DNA of 64,000 bases from Thermomonas sp. (GCA_020692565.1 JAIMKJ010000008.1:1-64000); one strand, 5' to 3'. Shown: positions 26,281-35,167, numbered from the stretch's first letter. The notes: generated by a model not told the origin, from the sequence alone. Made by a program: numbers and translations.

Positions 26281-28286
26281 GCCTGATCGACAATCTGGTG
26301 ATGCCCGAAGAGGGCGATCTCTCGCTGCTCGACGTGCATCCGCATCTGGGCCTGCTTGCATTGGCGGCGGCGGCCGAAAGCGACGGCCATCACGTGCGCA
26401 TCTACGATCCGAAACGTCTGTTACGCAGCGGCGAACTGCATTACGACGACACCCTGTACGAACGCGCGGCGGCATCGATCCTCGCCGACCGGCCGGACGC
26501 CGTGGGCTTCACCTCGCTGGGCTGCAGCTTCCTGTTCGCGATCAACGTCGCCGCGCACCTGCGCCGCCGCGAACCGGATCTGCCGATCATGCTCGGCGGG
26601 CCGCACGCGACCATGTTGGACCGGCCGATCATCGAACGCTTTCCGCAGTTCGATCTGATCGTGCGCCACGAAGCCGACGAAATCTTCCCCGGCGTGCTGC
26701 GGGCGCTGGAAAACCGGCATTTCATCTCGGTGCCGGGCCTGAGCTGGCGCAATGCGCGCGGCGAGTTCCGAATGACGCCGGGCAAGCCCAAGGTCGAGAA
26801 CCTCGACACGCTGCCGCTGCTGCCCTATCACCATTATCCGATCGAGGAACTCGGGCTGGATCTGCTGCGCATCGAAGCCGGGCGCGGCTGTCCGTTCGCG
26901 TGCACGTTCTGTTCCACCGCGGGGTTTTTCCAGCGCAGCTTCCGGCTGAAATCGCCGGAGCGGTTGGTGCAGGAACTCGAACGGCTGCGCGACCGCTACG
27001 GCTACAGCGAGTTCAAGCTTGACCACGACATGTTCACGGTCAACAAGCGCAAGGTGCTGGACTTCTGCGAGGCGGTGCGCGGCCGCGGTTTCCGCTGGCG
27101 GGTGTCGGCGCGGGTGGATTGCGTGAATCCGATGCTGCTGGAACGCATGGCCGACGCCGGCTGCATCGGCCTGTATTTCGGCATCGAGACCGGTTCGGCG
27201 CGGATGCAGAAGATCAGCCAGAAGCGGCTCGATCTCGATCTGGTGGCGCCGACGCTGGCGATCTGCGAAAGCCTGGGCATCGATGCCACCGCGTCGTTCA
27301 TCACCGGCTATCCGGAGGAAACCCGACAGGATCAGGACGACACATTGGACATGATCGGTCGCTGTATCGGTCCCAACCGCCTCACGCAGTTGCACATCCT
27401 GCAGCCGGAGCCGGGCACGCCGATGTACGCCGAACGCGGCGCCGACGTGCGCTACGACGGTTATTCCAGCCCCTACAACACCTTCCTGCTCAATGCCGGC
27501 GACCGCGAACTGGTGCTCGGCACACCGGAGATCTTCCAGACCTATTTCCACTATCCCGCCGAGTTGCCGCGCGAGGAGCACGTGTTCGCGGTGCTCGCGG
27601 TGGATCTGCTGCGTCGGGTCGGCGCGGACGTGACGACGTATGCGCTGCGCCGTTTCGACGGCAGCCTCGGCGCGCTGATGGCTGCGTTCCGCGACTTCGC
27701 CCGGCAGACCGACGACGGCGGCGACGCCGCGACGCTGCCGACGCCCGATGCCGCGCTGCTGTCGGCGTTCGTGGACAGCGTGTTCGGCGCGCGCCATCAC
27801 GTCGCGTCGCTGTTCCGGCTCGGGCTGGGACTGCACGGCGAGCGGATGCCGCCGCGCGCGTCGGCGCCCGCACCCGCGTACGACCCGCCGCAGCCTTACG
27901 TGCTGAATGCGCGCGTTCGCATCCTCAGCGATCTGCACGATTGCGATGCCTGGCTGGAGCGCATCCGCGCCAGTGCGCCGGACGCGGGTCTGCTCGAAGA
28001 AGACGATGCGGGCGACAGCGACGACGGGCGGATGAGCTATCTGCTGCATCTCGGTCGCGAAACGCCGCATGCGTATCGCATCGACGAAGGCGTGGAAGCG
28101 ATCCTCGGCGTGTTCGCGCAGCCGCAGCGCTGCGACCGGGTCGCGACGATGATCCGCGAGCGCGCCGCTGGCGCCGAGATCGGCGACGGTTTCTTCCGCG
28201 AACTCGTCGCCGAAGGCATCCTGGTGCCGTGGTCGGAAAAGACTGCGTCGACGCTGGACGAGGCCGCGACGGAGCCACGGCATTGA
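26271..28286 (+). CDS. B12-binding radical SAM enzyme (ApyD-like)
   Basis: 671 residues. An N-terminal cobalamin-binding domain (about 1-150; 'HPHLGLLALAAAAESDGHHVRIYDP', 'VGFTSLGCSFLF', 'PIMLGGPHAT') is followed by a radical SAM barrel with the 4Fe-4S motif C207-PFA-C211-TF-C214. The C-terminal ~200 residues include a second PqqD-like stretch ('YRIDEGVEAILGVFAQPQRCDRVATMIRE'). B12-rSAM enzymes methylate unactivated carbons; in the aminopyruvatide pathway one makes beta-methyltyrosine. Here the Tyr or Trp of the WLYD core is the likely target. The gene overlaps both neighbours. Confidence 0.9.
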   Translation: MRLSLIDNLVMPEEGDLSLLDVHPHLGLLALAAAAESDGHHVRIYDPKRLLRSGELHYDDTLYERAAASILADRPDAVGFTSLGCSFLFAINVAAHLRRREPDLPIMLGGPHATMLDRPIIERFPQFDLIVRHEADEIFPGVLRALENRHFISVPGLSWRNARGEFRMTPGKPKVENLDTLPLLPYHHYPIEELGLDLLRIEAGRGCPFACTFCSTAGFFQRSFRLKSPERLVQELERLRDRYGYSEFKLDHDMFTVNKRKVLDFCEAVRGRGFRWRVSARVDCVNPMLLERMADAGCIGLYFGIETGSARMQKISQKRLDLDLVAPTLAICESLGIDATASFITGYPEETRQDQDDTLDMIGRCIGPNRLTQLHILQPEPGTPMYAERGADVRYDGYSSPYNTFLLNAGDRELVLGTPEIFQTYFHYPAELPREEHVFAVLAVDLLRRVGADVTTYALRRFDGSLGALMAAFRDFARQTDDGGDAATLPTPDAALLSAFVDSVFGARHHVASLFRLGLGLHGERMPPRASAPAPAYDPPQPYVLNARVRILSDLHDCDAWLERIRASAPDAGLLEEDDAGDSDDGRMSYLLHLGRETPHAYRIDEGVEAILGVFAQPQRCDRVATMIRERAAGAEIGDGFFRELVAEGILVPWSEKTASTLDEAATEPRH

Positions 28287-29275
28287 GCGGCGAGGACGCT
28301 GCCGTATCGGCGCGCTGGTCTGCGCTCGATCTCGCCGAGGGTCTGCAGCTTGGGCACGCGCTGTCGACGCTGCAGCATCTCGGCGTGCTGGAAGCGTTGA
28401 AACGGCCGCGCGGCGCCGATGATCTTGCCGCAGAGTTCGGCCTCGATCCCGCGTTGCTCGCCGCGGTCCTCGAATTCGTGGCCGCGCGCAGCGACGCCGT
28501 CGACAGGCGCGGTCGACGTTTCGTGCGCACCGTCGCCGATACGCCGGAAGCCCGCTTCGTGACCGAACTCTACGCCGGCGCTTTCGCCGCCAGCGCCGTC
28601 GCCCTGCCGACGCTGCTGCGACGGCCCGGGCGTGCGGGCGGCGCTGTCGATCGCGCGCGTCATGCCCGCGCTTTCCTGTATGCGCCGGGCGGCGCGGAAC
28701 AGGTGCCGGCATCGCTGCTGACGCAGTTGGGCGTACGCGCGCTGCTGGATCTGGGCTGCGGACCGGGCCATCTGCTGCGCGCGATGGCGCAGCAGGATCC
28801 TGCGTTCCGTGGCTGGGGCATCGACGCCAACCCGGGGATGTGTCGGATCGCCCGCACGCGCCTGCGCGAAGCCGGTCTGTCGCGGCGGGTGCGCATCCTG
28901 CAGGGCGACGGCCGCAGGCCCGAGCGCGTATTGCCGGCGTCCGCGCGCGCGAAGATCGACGCGATCGTGGCCGGCGATCTCGCCAACGAACTCTGTGCGG
29001 CCGAAGGCGCGGCTGTCGCCTGGCTGCAGCGCCTGCGCCTGGCGTTCCCGCAGCGCTGGCTGCTGGTCAGCGACTACTACGGCCGCCTGGGCCACGGCCG
29101 CGAAGCGCGGCGCGAAACCCTGCTGCACGATTATGTGCAGGCGATTTCCGGCCAAGGCATTCCGCCGCCGGACCGCAAAGCCTGGCAGGCGCTGTACCGC
29201 GATGCCGGCGTGCGCCTGGTGCATTGCATCGAAGACACATCCACCACGCGCTTCCTGCATCTGCTGCGCATGTAA
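28283..29275 (+). CDS. SAM-dependent methyltransferase (ApyS-like)
   Basis: 330 residues starting at TTG 28283, which overlaps the preceding stop (TTGA) and has GGAG eight bases upstream; there is no in-frame ATG before the conserved region. An N-terminal dimerisation/winged-helix-like domain ('LGHALSTLQHLGVLEALKRPRGADDLA') precedes a Rossmann domain with motif I 'LLDLGCGPGHLL' (about residue 155). The layout resembles O-methyltransferases of natural product pathways. In the aminopyruvatide pathway a methyltransferase acts on the carbon beside the new keto acid. Last gene of the cluster; no transporter or protease is present. Confidence 0.82.
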   Translation: MSGEDAAVSARWSALDLAEGLQLGHALSTLQHLGVLEALKRPRGADDLAAEFGLDPALLAAVLEFVAARSDAVDRRGRRFVRTVADTPEARFVTELYAGAFAASAVALPTLLRRPGRAGGAVDRARHARAFLYAPGGAEQVPASLLTQLGVRALLDLGCGPGHLLRAMAQQDPAFRGWGIDANPGMCRIARTRLREAGLSRRVRILQGDGRRPERVLPASARAKIDAIVAGDLANELCAAEGAAVAWLQRLRLAFPQRWLLVSDYYGRLGHGREARRETLLHDYVQAISGQGIPPPDRKAWQALYRDAGVRLVHCIEDTSTTRFLHLLRM

Positions 29276-29302
29276 GCAGAAGCGCGCCGCCGCCAGCGGG
29301 AG

Positions 29303-29346
29303 TTGACAGAAGGCGGATTCCGGGAATATGGTTGCAACTGACAACA
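29303..29346 (+). promoter_or_regulatory. MarR-gene promoter and operator copy 1
   Basis: TTGACA at 29303-29308 with a possible -10 (TATGGT, 29327-29332). At 29331-29346 lies GTTGCAACTGACAACA, an imperfect dyad GTTG...CAAC that recurs identically at 29917-29932 before the acetyltransferase gene. Most likely the MarR binding site. Confidence 0.7.
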
Positions 29347-29359
29347 ATATTTCGGACGC

Positions 29360-29899
29360 ATGCCCAAGTCTCCCGCCCAGTCGCTCCCGGACACCCTGCT
29401 GCAGGACGCCGCGGCGCTGCATGCCGCGGTGTCCGCGCTGGTGCGGGTCTATCAATTCCGGGACCGCGACCGGATCTGCTGCTACGACATTTCGGTGACC
29501 CAGTGCCACGCGCTGGAAGCCCTGGTCGAGCGCGGGCCGCAGCGCAGCCTCGCGCTCGCCGAAGTGCTGCGTCTGGACAAAAGCACCACCACCCGTGTGA
29601 TCGATGCGCTGGTGCGCAAAGGCTACGTCGCACGTTCGCCCGATCCCGACGACGCGCGTGCGGTGTCGCTGGCGGCGACGCGCAGCGGTCGCGCCCTGTA
29701 CGCACGCATCGAAGGCGAACTGATCGCGCAGCAGGCGGAACTGTTGCGCGATGTCGATCGCGATGCGCTGCTCGACGCCACCGAAGTCGTGCGTCGTCTG
29801 GCGCGCGCGGCCGAAGCGCGGTTCGTCTCCGGTGTCAGCGTGGGCGGCTGCGCGCCGGCCTGCGGCACCGGCGATGACGGCAAGCGAGGCTGCGGTTGA
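29360..29899 (+). CDS. MarR family regulator with Cys-rich tail
   Basis: 179 residues. The winged helix spans about 45-115: 'DISVTQCHALEALVERGPQRSLALAEVLRLDKSTTTRVIDALVRKGYVARSPDPDDARAVSLAATRSG'. The C-terminus ends 'GGCAPACGTGDDGKRGCG', three Cys in 16 residues, absent from ordinary MarR proteins and suited to sensing a soft metal or metalloid such as As(III). It is preceded by its presumed operator and followed by a second copy in front of the acetyltransferase gene, so it probably represses itself and the operon behind it. Confidence 0.85.
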   Translation: MPKSPAQSLPDTLLQDAAALHAAVSALVRVYQFRDRDRICCYDISVTQCHALEALVERGPQRSLALAEVLRLDKSTTTRVIDALVRKGYVARSPDPDDARAVSLAATRSGRALYARIEGELIAQQAELLRDVDRDALLDATEVVRRLARAAEARFVSGVSVGGCAPACGTGDDGKRGCG

Positions 29900-29916
29900 C
29901 TTTTTTTGCGCAAATA

Positions 29917-29932
29917 GTTGCAACTGACAACA
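29917..29932 (+). promoter_or_regulatory. MarR operator copy 2
   Basis: GTTGCAACTGACAACA, identical over 16 bases to 29331-29346. A TTGACT (29896-29901) just upstream could be the -35 box, but no clear -10 at normal spacing was found. It controls the operon starting at 29983. Confidence 0.75.
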
Positions 29933-29982
29933 TTAGTCTGCGGCGCCCGTCCGCAACCGTCGTCCGCAGCAGGAAAACCACC

Positions 29983-30498
29983 ATGCCTACCATCCGCCAC
30001 GCGCGCAGCGCCGATGCAGACGCCATCGCCGCGATCTACAACCAGGGCATCGCCGAGCGTACGGCGACGTTCGAGACCGAGCCGCGCAGCGCGACCGATA
30101 TCCTCGCGAAACTCGCGCGGGCCGCACGTCGTCCGCAATTGGTTGCGGCGAGCGCGAACGGCAGCGTCGTCGGCTGGGCGGGGTTGAGCGACTACCGCCC
30201 GCGCGATTGCTATGCCGGTATCGGCGAATTCTCGGTGTATGTCGATCGCGGCGCGCGCGGCGCGGGGCTCGGTCGCAGTCTGCTCGAAGCCCTCGTCGAA
30301 GCTGCGCGCGAATGCGGTGACTGGAAGCTGGTGTCGCGGGTGTTCGCCTTCAATCGCGCCAGCCTGAGCATGTGCCGCGCCTGTGGCTTCCGCGAGGTCG
30401 GTATCTACGAAAAACACGGACGACTCGATGGCTGCTGGCTGGATGTGGTGATCGTCGAACGACTCATTCCCGAGAACCTCGCGTCCGCACCTCCCTGA
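29983..30498 (+). CDS. ArsN1/Pat-like GNAT N-acetyltransferase
   Basis: 171 residues with AGGA before the ATG. The start 'MPTIRHARSADADAIAAIYNQGIAERTATFETEPRS' is the hallmark of the phosphinothricin/arsinothricin acetyltransferase group, and the CoA loop reads 'VDRGARGAGLGRSLLEALVEAAREC'. ArsN1 enzymes acetylate arsinothricin; relatives act on phosphinothricin or methionine sulfoximine. The MarR regulator and the flavoprotein with Cys-rich tails next to it favour an arsenic link, although no arsR, arsB or arsC is present. Confidence 0.8.
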   Translation: MPTIRHARSADADAIAAIYNQGIAERTATFETEPRSATDILAKLARAARRPQLVAASANGSVVGWAGLSDYRPRDCYAGIGEFSVYVDRGARGAGLGRSLLEALVEAARECGDWKLVSRVFAFNRASLSMCRACGFREVGIYEKHGRLDGCWLDVVIVERLIPENLASAPP

Positions 30499-30554
30499 TG
30501 TCGCGACGGCGCGCAACAGCATTCGACACGTACGTTCATTCAAGAGGAACAGCC

Positions 30555-31985
30555 ATGCATACGACATTGCCTGTGGTGGTGATCGGCGCCGGCCCGGTGG
30601 GTCTGGCCGCCGCCGCGCATCTGATCGAACGCGGCCTCGCGCCGCGCGTGCTGGAAGCCGGCGATGCCGTCGGTGCGGGCATGTCGCGCTGGGCGCATGT
30701 GCGGATGTTTTCGCCCTGGGCGTACACGGTGGACCGCGCTGCGGCTGCGATCCTCGCGAAGCACGATTGGCGCGCGCCGGCGCCGACGACGTTTCCGACC
30801 GGCGGCGAGGTGGTCGAAGGCTATCTGCGTCCGCTTGCGGCGACGCCGCAGATCGCGCCGCATCTGCGTCTCGGCGCGCGGGTGGTCGCGGTGACGAAAC
30901 AGCGGCACGACCGGATGAAGAACGCCGGCCGCAGAGCGGCGCCGTTCGTCCTGCGTTACGAAGACGACACGGGCGAACATGAAGTGCTGGCGCGCGCGGT
31001 GATCGATGCATCGGGCACCATCGACACGCCGAACCCGCTGGGCGCGTCGGGCATTCCGGCGCTGGGCGAACACGCGCTGCGGGCGCGGATCTTCTACGGC
31101 GTGCCCGATGTGCTCGGCGCTGAGCGCGCGCGCTACGCCGGCAAGCGGGTGCTGGTGGTGGGCAGCGGCCATTCCGCGTTCAACGTGCTCGACGATCTTG
31201 CACGGCTGGCGCAACAGGCGCCGGGCACGCGGATCGTCTGGGCGCTGCGGCGGTCGTCGCTGGCGCGGGTGCTCGGCGGCGGCGAACACGACCAGTTGCT
31301 GGAGCGCGGGCGTCTGGGACTGGCTGTCGGCCGTTGGGCCGAGTGCGGTGCGATGACCGTCGCCACCGGTTTCCGGCTGGAAGGACTGGAAGAGACCGAC
31401 GACGGTATCGTCGCGTACGACGGCGACACCGTGCTGCCGCCGGTGGACGATATCGTCGCTGCAACCGGATGTCGCCCCGACCTGCGGATGTTGTCGGAAT
31501 TGCGCCTGGATCTGGACGCCGGTACCGAAAGCCCGCGCGCACTGGCGCCGCTGATCGATCCGAATCTGCACAGCTGCGGCAGCGTGCGTCCGCACGGCGC
31601 CGACGAACTGAAACATCCGGATGACGGTGTCTATATCGTCGGCATGAAGAGTTACGGCCGTGCGCCGACCTTCCTGCTGCCGACCGGCTACGAACAGGTG
31701 CGCTCGGTGGCGGCGGCGATCGCCGGCGACTGGCAGGCTGCGCGTCGCGTCGAACTGGTGTTGCCGGAGACCGGCGTGTGCATCGCCCGGTTCGCCGATG
31801 ACGATGCCGCCGCACAGGCAATGCCCGCGGTCGCGAAAAGGTCATCGTGCTGCGGCGGACCGCCGAAGCGCGATGCCTCCGCCTGCTGCGCCGAGGATGA
31901 GCAGGCGAAGGCGGCGGGCGCTGCGGGGTGCGGCTGCGGCGACAGGTCGCGTATGCCGGGACTGACTGAAGGCGCGAATCCATGA
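30555..31985 (+). CDS. FAD-dependent oxidoreductase with Cys-rich tail (ArsO-like)
   Basis: 476 residues. The FAD-binding motif 'VVIGAGPVGLAAAAHLIERG' is at the N-terminus and a second Rossmann motif 'VLVVGSGHSAFNVLDDL' (about 197) binds NAD(P)H, the layout of flavin-containing monooxygenases. 'AATGCRPDL' is the usual C-terminal FAD contact. The last ~60 residues hold 'SSCCGGPP', 'ACCAED' and 'AGCGCGD', a Cys-pair tail found in flavoproteins of arsenic islands. Substrate unknown; an organoarsenical is a reasonable guess. Its stop overlaps the next start (ATGA). Confidence 0.8.
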   Translation: MHTTLPVVVIGAGPVGLAAAAHLIERGLAPRVLEAGDAVGAGMSRWAHVRMFSPWAYTVDRAAAAILAKHDWRAPAPTTFPTGGEVVEGYLRPLAATPQIAPHLRLGARVVAVTKQRHDRMKNAGRRAAPFVLRYEDDTGEHEVLARAVIDASGTIDTPNPLGASGIPALGEHALRARIFYGVPDVLGAERARYAGKRVLVVGSGHSAFNVLDDLARLAQQAPGTRIVWALRRSSLARVLGGGEHDQLLERGRLGLAVGRWAECGAMTVATGFRLEGLEETDDGIVAYDGDTVLPPVDDIVAATGCRPDLRMLSELRLDLDAGTESPRALAPLIDPNLHSCGSVRPHGADELKHPDDGVYIVGMKSYGRAPTFLLPTGYEQVRSVAAAIAGDWQAARRVELVLPETGVCIARFADDDAAAQAMPAVAKRSSCCGGPPKRDASACCAEDEQAKAAGAAGCGCGDRSRMPGLTEGANP

Positions 31986-32857
31986 ATCCGCGGCGATGGT
32001 GTCGCGAACTGCATTGGCCGCATCTCGGTCTGCTCGCCGGTTTGCCGGTCTGGTGGTGGTGGGCGACGACCCGGGCGCTGTCGCCCACGATGACGTTGCT
32101 GGTGTGGCTGTCGATCAGTGCGGTCGTGCTGGCGTTGGCCGAACGCTGGCGCCCGTTCCGCGGCGACTGGCGGCCCGGCGTCGCGCAACTGCGGCGCGAC
32201 GGCACGGTGTTTGCGACGAATGCCCTGGCCGATGGCGGCGTCACCGCGCTGTTGACGCTGGTCGCGATCGCGGTGAATCCCGGCGACAGCGGTTGGCCGC
32301 TGTGGCTGCAGATCGGCGCAGGTCTGCTGGTCTCGGAATTCGGCAGTTATTGGATGCATCGGTTGAGCCACGGCGGCAACTGGTGGTGGCGCGTGCACCT
32401 GCTGCATCACCGGCCCGCGCAGTTGAACCTCGCCAATGCGGTGTTGGCGCATCCCCTGAATGCGATCTACGACAAGCTGGTGCGAGTCGCACCGCTGCTG
32501 TCGATGGGGCTCGACGATGCCGCGCTGATCGCGGTCGCGCTGTTCGCGCTCACCCAGAGTCTGGCGGTCCATGCCAACGTCGCGGGCCATCTGTGGCCGC
32601 TGGATTACATCGTCGGCAGTGCCGGGCTGCATCGCCTGCATCACAGCACACGACAGGACGAGGCCGGAAACTTCGGCACCGCGCTGCCGATCTGGGACCA
32701 GGTGTTCGGCACCTATCGACGCGGTGCATCGCCGGTCGAGGTCGGCGTGTTCGATCCGCGGCGCTATCCGGACGAATTGCGGCTGGGGGCCCTGTTGCTG
32801 TGGCCGTTCGCATGCAGCCGCTGCGCCCGGTTCGGGCGCTGTTGCGCGCTGCATTGA
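31982..32857 (+). CDS. Sterol desaturase/fatty acid hydroxylase superfamily protein
   Basis: 291 residues, coupled to the flavoprotein gene by ATGA. Several membrane helices and the di-iron histidine clusters: 'HRLSHGG' (about 122), 'HLLHHRPAQLNLAN' (about 139) and 'HRLHHST' (about 219). The C-terminus has clustered Cys ('FACSRCARFGRCCALH'), echoing the Cys tails of the two upstream proteins. As part of the same operon it may hydroxylate a lipid or an arsenic-containing substrate; this is inference only. Confidence 0.82.
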   Translation: MNPRRWCRELHWPHLGLLAGLPVWWWWATTRALSPTMTLLVWLSISAVVLALAERWRPFRGDWRPGVAQLRRDGTVFATNALADGGVTALLTLVAIAVNPGDSGWPLWLQIGAGLLVSEFGSYWMHRLSHGGNWWWRVHLLHHRPAQLNLANAVLAHPLNAIYDKLVRVAPLLSMGLDDAALIAVALFALTQSLAVHANVAGHLWPLDYIVGSAGLHRLHHSTRQDEAGNFGTALPIWDQVFGTYRRGASPVEVGVFDPRRYPDELRLGALLLWPFACSRCARFGRCCALH

Positions 32858-32921
32858 TGCGCGCAACAGCGATCCGGCGATGCATCACGTCGTGATGGAT
32901 AAGAAGATGATCATGGAAACG

Positions 32922-32944
32922 CCCGGGCGGCAGGGCCGCCCGGG
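32922..32944. terminator. Hairpin between convergent genes
   Basis: CCCGGGCGG / CCGCCCGGG, a 9-bp perfect stem with a 5-base loop, between the hydroxylase stop (32857) and the end of the convergent peptidase gene (32956). It can serve both strands; there is no U-tract. Confidence 0.7.
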
Positions 32945-32955
32945 TCTCGCCGCGA

Positions 32956-35097
32956 TCAGCGCAGGCGCGGAATGGTGTTCACCGTCTGGTTCACGGTGAG
33001 GTTGCCGCTGCCATCCCACTCGAAATAGCGACCATAGGCGGTCACGGTTTCGACTTGCGCACCGCTGGGGAGACGCCGCAGCTCGCGGCTGTCGAAGCTG
33101 CAGACGGCACCCGCAGGCCGGTACGCGCAGGGGCCGCTGGCGTAGCGCGGCACGTTGAGCAGCGGATTGGATTCGACCATGTTGCCGATACTGTCGAAGA
33201 TCCAGTAGCGACCGTAGGCGGTGATCGATTCGTACAGCCCCCCCCATTCCGGCGCATCCAGCAGGTTGCGGGTATCGAAACGGCAGGGCGCGCCGCCGGC
33301 GTACAGGCAAGGTCCGTTGGCGTAGCGCGTCACGCTGGAGAGCAGCGAGCCGTTGCCGGCGAGCCCATTGCCGTTCTGGTCGAAGTTCCAGTAGCGGCCG
33401 TAGGCGGTCACCGATTCGAAATAACCGAAACCGGGATAGTCGAGTACGGTCGCTGAATCGATGGTGCAGGTCTGGCCGGCCGGCGCATACAGGCAGGGGC
33501 CGTTCGCGTAACGCGGCAACGTCGTCAGCTTTCGGGTCGTGCCGATCTGGGTGCCGGCGGCATTGAACTGCCACAGATAACCGTAGGCGTAGACCGATTC
33601 CACCAGCGTGCCGGCGCTGTTGACGTATTGGCCGATGCTGTCGATCCGGCAGAGCTTCGACGCCGATCCGGCCGGCGAACTGCACGGGCCGGTGGTGGTC
33701 GAGAGGGCCGCGTTGACGGCGCCGAAGGCATTGAGCAGGCCCGGGCCGCAGTTGCTGCCGCAGGCGGGCATCGGACTGGCGGTGCCGCGGATCAGCGAGG
33801 TGACCTGTTCCGGGAACAGCCGCGGATTGACCGACAGCATCAATCCGATGGTACCGGCGACGTGCGGGGTCGCCATCGAGGTGCCCGACAGATGCCGGTA
33901 GCAATGGCCGTTGCCGCTCGCGGGCGAGGTTGTCCATGCGGATAAGGCGCCAAGCGTGTTGGCGTTGAAAGCACCGTCGCCGGTATTGCAGGCGGGCGTG
34001 CCGACGGTATTCCCGTACACGGGCGAAGCGCCATCGACAACGTAGTGGCCGCTGCCAGGATCCAGGCGCCAGATGAAATTGCCGCCGCCGCCGGGCGCGG
34101 TGACGCCGATATTCGGTCCGCGGTTGCTGTAGAGCGCGAGCGCGTTGTTGCGGTCCGAGGCCGCAACCGAAATCACGCCGGGGCAGGAGGCCGGGGTGAC
34201 GTTGTCGACGCTGACCGGAATGTTGCCTGTGCCGTTGCGCGTGCCGTTGCCGGCCGCCGCGACCAGATTCACGCCGTGGTCGCGCGCGCGCGCGATCGCG
34301 GCGCGCAGTGCGGGGTAAGAAGCCTGCGTGCAGGCGGCGCCGGATTCGAAACTCATGTTGATGACGCGCGCGCCGTTGCTGGTCGCCCAGTCGATGCTGG
34401 AGACGATCCGTGCCATCGTCAGACCGGTCGTGGTATCCCCGATCTTCACGTTCATCAGCGTGCAGCCGAAGCAGACGCCGCTGCCGCCGATCCCGTTGTA
34501 GGCGGCTGCGCCGGCGATGCCCGCCACGTGCGTGCCGTGGCGCCAGCTGCCGTTGTCGGTGGCGGGCTGGCCGGGCGCGGGGGCGTTGTATTCCAGCGGC
34601 GACCAGCGGCCGTTCAGATCCGGATGTCCGCTGCGGCCGGAGTCGAGGATCGCGATCGGAATCGCGCTGCTGCCGACGGTGAGGTTCCAGGCGCTGGGCA
34701 GCCCGATCGGCGGGTAATGCCACTGTTGCGGATACAGCGGATCGCTGGGGGTGAGCGCGAAGTCGAACAGATAGTTGAGCTGGGCGTATTCGACGTCGTG
34801 GCGTCGGCGCAGTTTCGCCAGCAGCGCCAGGGTCTCGGACTTGGCCACCTGCATGTCTTTGCGCAGCGGAAGCGTGTTTTCCAGGGTCGCGACATCGAAA
34901 TGCGGCGTGTTCGTGGTCAAGCGCACGCCAGCGAGTTCGGATGCGGTTGCGGATCGGCGCGCATCCGGCTTGAATTTCACGATCACTTCGAACGGGACGA
35001 AGCGCAGGTTGCCGGTGGTGTCCGGCGGCGGCGCCGCCAGCGTTCCGCCGGCGAGCGCGAGGCCGCAGAGGGCCAACAGGGTGGGGAATGATTTCAT
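32956..35097 (-). CDS. Secreted subtilisin-like (S8) protease with four C-terminal repeats
   Basis: 713 residues. Signal peptide about 1-22; an inhibitor-like pro-region with 'FEVIVKFKPDARRS'; catalytic Asp in 'IAILDSGRSGHPDL' (DSG instead of the common DTG), His in 'HGTHVAGIAG' and Ser in 'SGTSMATPHVAG'. The last ~220 residues are four repeats of about 55 residues, each with 'RYANGPC.Y..AG..C..DS' and 'ESVTAYGRYW.FD..GN'; each carries a Cys pair. Extracellular subtilases of this kind are common in Lysobacter. The repeats probably form a beta-rich binding module or are removed on maturation. Confidence 0.9.
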   Translation of the reverse strand: MKSFPTLLALCGLALAGGTLAAPPPDTTGNLRFVPFEVIVKFKPDARRSATASELAGVRLTTNTPHFDVATLENTLPLRKDMQVAKSETLALLAKLRRRHDVEYAQLNYLFDFALTPSDPLYPQQWHYPPIGLPSAWNLTVGSSAIPIAILDSGRSGHPDLNGRWSPLEYNAPAPGQPATDNGSWRHGTHVAGIAGAAAYNGIGGSGVCFGCTLMNVKIGDTTTGLTMARIVSSIDWATSNGARVINMSFESGAACTQASYPALRAAIARARDHGVNLVAAAGNGTRNGTGNIPVSVDNVTPASCPGVISVAASDRNNALALYSNRGPNIGVTAPGGGGNFIWRLDPGSGHYVVDGASPVYGNTVGTPACNTGDGAFNANTLGALSAWTTSPASGNGHCYRHLSGTSMATPHVAGTIGLMLSVNPRLFPEQVTSLIRGTASPMPACGSNCGPGLLNAFGAVNAALSTTTGPCSSPAGSASKLCRIDSIGQYVNSAGTLVESVYAYGYLWQFNAAGTQIGTTRKLTTLPRYANGPCLYAPAGQTCTIDSATVLDYPGFGYFESVTAYGRYWNFDQNGNGLAGNGSLLSSVTRYANGPCLYAGGAPCRFDTRNLLDAPEWGGLYESITAYGRYWIFDSIGNMVESNPLLNVPRYASGPCAYRPAGAVCSFDSRELRRLPSGAQVETVTAYGRYFEWDGSGNLTVNQTVNTIPRLR

Positions 35098-35167
35098 GGC
35101 GGGGTGTTCCTTCGGATGGGCTTGGAAGGGGATGCGCCGATGCGCGGTGCGCGGTGAGCACGCGGTG

